The notes under the pieces are model-generated. The model worked only from the letters and a program-made list of their open reading frames with translations. It made no database searches and was not told where the DNA came from. 44,154 bases of DNA. It comes from Oscillatoriales cyanobacterium PMM_0019. GTDB lineage: Bacteria; Cyanobacteriota; Cyanobacteriia; Cyanobacteriales; CASBRB01. A program made the position numbers and the translations under genes. Location: contig CASBRB010000269.1 of assembly GCA_949127975.1 (NCBI GenBank), forward strand, positions 1 to 44,154, written 5' to 3'. This document shows positions 41,399 through 44,154 of the stretch, piece after piece (position 1 is the first letter of the stretch; every line of letters starts with the position of its first letter).

Positions 41399-44101
41399 TT
41401 GAATAAAAAATTCTTGGTTTGTCATGGCATCGTGTTGAGTCTTGCCGTCTCCGTTCCAACAGCGGCACAGATTAAACCCGATAACACGCTGCTGCATAAC
41501 TCGCGCTCGTCGCAGTTGGGAAATGTTATCCAGATTGATGGGGGGACTAGGGCAGGTAATAACCTATTCCACAGCTTCACTCAGTTCTCTGTGCCTACAG
41601 GTGGCACAGCTTTCTTCAACAACGCTCTCGATATCAGCAACATCTTCAGTCGGGTGACGGGTAGAGAAGCATCATTCATCGATGGCACCCTGAAAGCCAA
41701 CGGTACTGCTAACCTATTTCTGCTCAACCCTTCGGGGATTGTCTTTGGTACTAATGCCAGCCTGAATATCGGCGGCTCGTTTCTGGCAAGTACGGCGCGG
41801 AGCTTGAAGTTTGCCGATGGCACCTTTTTCAGTGCAGCTCCCAGCCAAACAACGCCCCTGTTAACCATCAGCGTGCCTGACGCCTTACAATTTGATTCTA
41901 CATCGGGTCAAATTATCAATCGTTCCTCTGCTACGGCTTTAGATCCTGACTCTGGCTCTGTTATCCCCGTCGGACTCCGGGTGCAGCCTGAGAAAAAATC
42001 GCAACCTGGGAAAACATTGGCTCTAGTAGGCGGTGATGTCCTGTTAGAAGGTGGCGTGATGACATCGCCAGGGGGACGAATTGAACTAGGCAGTGTTAGA
42101 GGTGAGGGGCTGGTAAGTTTAAACCCAACTGCCACTGGCTGGGCTTTAGAATACCAGGGGGTGTCAAACTACGGAGATATCCAGCTTTCCCAACAATCTG
42201 TAGTTAATGCTAGTGGCTTTGGCGGTGGGGATATCCAAGTGCAGGGCAAACACGTCACGCTTAACGGCGGTTCCCGCATTACCTCTTTTATTCTGGGAGC
42301 GCAACCAGGAGGAAATATAACTGTCAACGCCTCCGACTCTCTAGAATTAATTGGAGGCGGCAGATTTCAAGAAATCTTACTGAAATTGATCTATGGAACT
42401 TTAACAAGCACTCTCGACACTGGCTTATTTAACGCGAATTTTGGTAGTGGAACTGGTGGCAACATAGCGATTAACACGCCGAAGCTGATTGCCAGCAATG
42501 GAGCATTTATCTCTACTTCTACTTTTTCCTCTGGAGCTGGGGGTAATCTAACTATCAACGCTCCCCAGTCTGTAGAGTTAAGTGCATCTGCCTTGGTTAC
42601 TGGCACCGCAGGTACTGGCAATGCCGGTGAGTTGACGATTAATACTGGGGCGTTGATTTTCCGAGATGGCGGGTTAACCGCCACAGTTGTTGCTACTACA
42701 GGTAGTGGAAGGGGAGGAGATCAAACTGTAAATGCCTCATCAATGGAATTGATTGGTGGCAACCAACTAGAAATTAGTCTTACTAATGTTGTAGCCCCCA
42801 TAGTGGTTGACAGTGGATTGTATTCGGCTAGCTTAGGTACTGGCGCTGCTGGTGACTTAACGATTAATACTCGATCGTTAACGATCCGCAATGGGGCAGG
42901 ATTATCAGCTACGACTTTTTTTTCTGGGCAAGGTGGCAATATATTAGTAAATGCTTTTTCGATAGAAACCTTAAACCCTGCGTCCCGCAATATTGGTTCT
43001 GGGGCTTTGTCCGTTGGCGCTGCGGGTTCTGGTAATGCTGGTAATTTGATGATTAATACTGGAAGGTTGATCTTACGGGATGGCGGACAGATAGATAGTT
43101 CGACTATAGGATCTGGTAGTGCGGGAAATCTTACTGTTAATGCTAATGAGTTTGTCGAACTGATTGGACAACCAACCGGTATAGTTAGCGGCTTATTTAC
43201 TGATGCTCTTGCAGGAAGTGGAAATGGTGGCAACATAACTGTAGAGACAGGCAAGTTGGTTATTCGAGATGGGGCAGCAGTAAATGTGGGTAATATTCCA
43301 ATCCGCAGGTACAACCCATTACCTCCAGGAACGGGAAGTCCTGGCAATCTTCAAATCAACGCCCGCTTTATCCTACTTGACAATAATGCCCTTCTCACAA
43401 GTAATACCCTAGCAGGAAACCAGGGGAATATTACTATTAAATCCCAAGAACTCCAAATGCGACATGGCAGTAATATTACTACTAACGCTCAAGGCACTAC
43501 CACTGGAGGCAATATTGCCATCGATACTTTAACTTTAGCCGCCTTAGAAAATAGCGATATTAGTGCCAATGCCAACAAAGGCTTCGGCGGGCGAGTTACT
43601 GTTAACACTCAAGGACTTTTTGGTATACAGTTCCGGGCAAATAATACCGATCGGAGTGACATCACTGTTACTTCTGCTCTCGGCCCGCAATTCGGCGGCA
43701 TCGTTCAACTTAATATACCACAGTTCGACCCGACTCAAGGATCTGTCGAATTACCCAAGGCTGTGGTAAATCCTTATCAAGTGGCAAATATCTGTCCAGC
43801 AGAGCGGGACAATTCTCGACAGGTTCAGACATTTATTAGAACCGGACGCGGTTTACCACCGGGCCCTGGGGAAGCGCTCACTAATGATTCAGTTTTAGTC
43901 GGGTTGGTGGATTCGGCGGAGCTTCACGGAACCCGAACTGGTAGAACTTCATCCACTAAGCTGACAAGTCCAACTGTTGCTCCGGTGGCAGCTACTGGAT
44001 GGGTACTTAACAATAAAGGCGAGGTTATTCTTATCGCAACTCCACCCACTGTTACACCTCACAGCCCTTGGCTTCCTAATAGCGGTTGCCATGCACCTTA
44101 A
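41399..44101 (+). CDS. Two-partner-secretion exoprotein (filamentous hemagglutinin-like)
   Basis: 900 residues from TTG 41399, chosen because it gives a full signal peptide (MNKKFLVCHGIVLSLAVSVP) with GGAG 10 bp upstream; no in-frame ATG fits. The TPS domain (about 30-150) shows SRSSQLGNVIQIDGG, HSFTQFSVPTGGTAFF and NLFLLNPSGIVFGTNASLNI. A long beta-helix follows with rungs such as GSGTGGNIAINT and GSGNAGNLMINTG, then the family's C-terminal ICPAERDN...FIRTGRGLPPGPGEAL. It is secreted through a TpsB-type outer-membrane porin, not present in the window. Role probably adhesion or surface; a partial relic copy lies just upstream. Confidence 0.92.
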   Translation: MNKKFLVCHGIVLSLAVSVPTAAQIKPDNTLLHNSRSSQLGNVIQIDGGTRAGNNLFHSFTQFSVPTGGTAFFNNALDISNIFSRVTGREASFIDGTLKANGTANLFLLNPSGIVFGTNASLNIGGSFLASTARSLKFADGTFFSAAPSQTTPLLTISVPDALQFDSTSGQIINRSSATALDPDSGSVIPVGLRVQPEKKSQPGKTLALVGGDVLLEGGVMTSPGGRIELGSVRGEGLVSLNPTATGWALEYQGVSNYGDIQLSQQSVVNASGFGGGDIQVQGKHVTLNGGSRITSFILGAQPGGNITVNASDSLELIGGGRFQEILLKLIYGTLTSTLDTGLFNANFGSGTGGNIAINTPKLIASNGAFISTSTFSSGAGGNLTINAPQSVELSASALVTGTAGTGNAGELTINTGALIFRDGGLTATVVATTGSGRGGDQTVNASSMELIGGNQLEISLTNVVAPIVVDSGLYSASLGTGAAGDLTINTRSLTIRNGAGLSATTFFSGQGGNILVNAFSIETLNPASRNIGSGALSVGAAGSGNAGNLMINTGRLILRDGGQIDSSTIGSGSAGNLTVNANEFVELIGQPTGIVSGLFTDALAGSGNGGNITVETGKLVIRDGAAVNVGNIPIRRYNPLPPGTGSPGNLQINARFILLDNNALLTSNTLAGNQGNITIKSQELQMRHGSNITTNAQGTTTGGNIAIDTLTLAALENSDISANANKGFGGRVTVNTQGLFGIQFRANNTDRSDITVTSALGPQFGGIVQLNIPQFDPTQGSVELPKAVVNPYQVANICPAERDNSRQVQTFIRTGRGLPPGPGEALTNDSVLVGLVDSAELHGTRTGRTSSTKLTSPTVAPVAATGWVLNNKGEVILIATPPTVTPHSPWLPNSGCHAP

Positions 44102-44154
44102 AGTACCTCGAAGTTTTAGTCAGTTTAAATGGGGGTTGAGTTTGGCAGTTTTGA

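Overview
The window is chromosomal DNA from a cyanobacterium, probably a filamentous one. The evidence is a phylloquinone (men) gene set, tandem Vipp1/PspA genes, xisH/xisI, an RbpA-type RRM protein, heptanucleotide tandem repeats, many GCGATCGC-type (HIP1) sites, and several families of short palindromic intergenic repeats. I do not assign a genus. No rRNA, tRNA or CRISPR array was seen.

Layout. 2-4537 (-): 5' part of a giant Ser/Thr kinase/AAA/GAF signalling protein, one base after uvrC (4539-6452, -). 6784-9244 (-): aminotransferase, thioredoxin-like protein and Vipp1. 9368-10643: a wrecked IS607-family element between vipp1 and a second PspA-family gene (10793-11488, -), which follows a SPOR-like membrane protein (-). 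13007-14465 (+): DUF721 protein, a 20-copy 7-bp repeat, and a small four-Cys protein. menB is on - (14574-15407). A zinc-ribbon/kinase/beta-helix protein follows on + (15532-17283).

The 17.3-22.4 kb stretch is an accessory, repeat-loaded island. It holds xisHI, an Rpn/DUF2887-type nuclease gene, a truncated ORF, a DUF4230 protein and a ParD-like antitoxin broken by a nonsense codon. The 22.4-28.8 kb stretch is the phylloquinone cluster: menF-menD on - and menA-menH-menC on +, divergent from a 305-bp spacer. With menB this covers most steps from chorismate to demethylphylloquinone; menE, the DHNA-CoA thioesterase and the final methyltransferase are not here.

29-37.9 kb: a Ser-rich single-pass membrane protein, a DHA2-type exporter behind a perfect palindrome, two peptidoglycan-binding proteins, an enigmatic 1.37-kb non-coding region (31937-33304), an RRM protein, and a pair of M16 peptidase-like proteins (one catalytic, one lacking the zinc motif). 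38.3-44.1 kb: purK abutting a pentapeptide-repeat gene, a small holin-4-like membrane protein, an unknown protein with a Cys motif, and a two-partner-secretion exoprotein preceded by the relic of a second one.

The most distinctive signals are: a ~90-bp palindromic (MITE-like) repeat present about ten times, with copies 1-12 bp beyond the menD, menH and menC stop codons; a 42-bp piece of menF duplicated inside a possible 47-codon leader ORF that overlaps the menF start by ATGA; oppositely oriented arrays of 10-bp repeats bracketing a promoter-bearing non-coding stretch; and xisHI between inverted repeats. Several genes or remnants (tnpA, parD, the hemagglutinin copy, tnpB tails) are visibly decaying.
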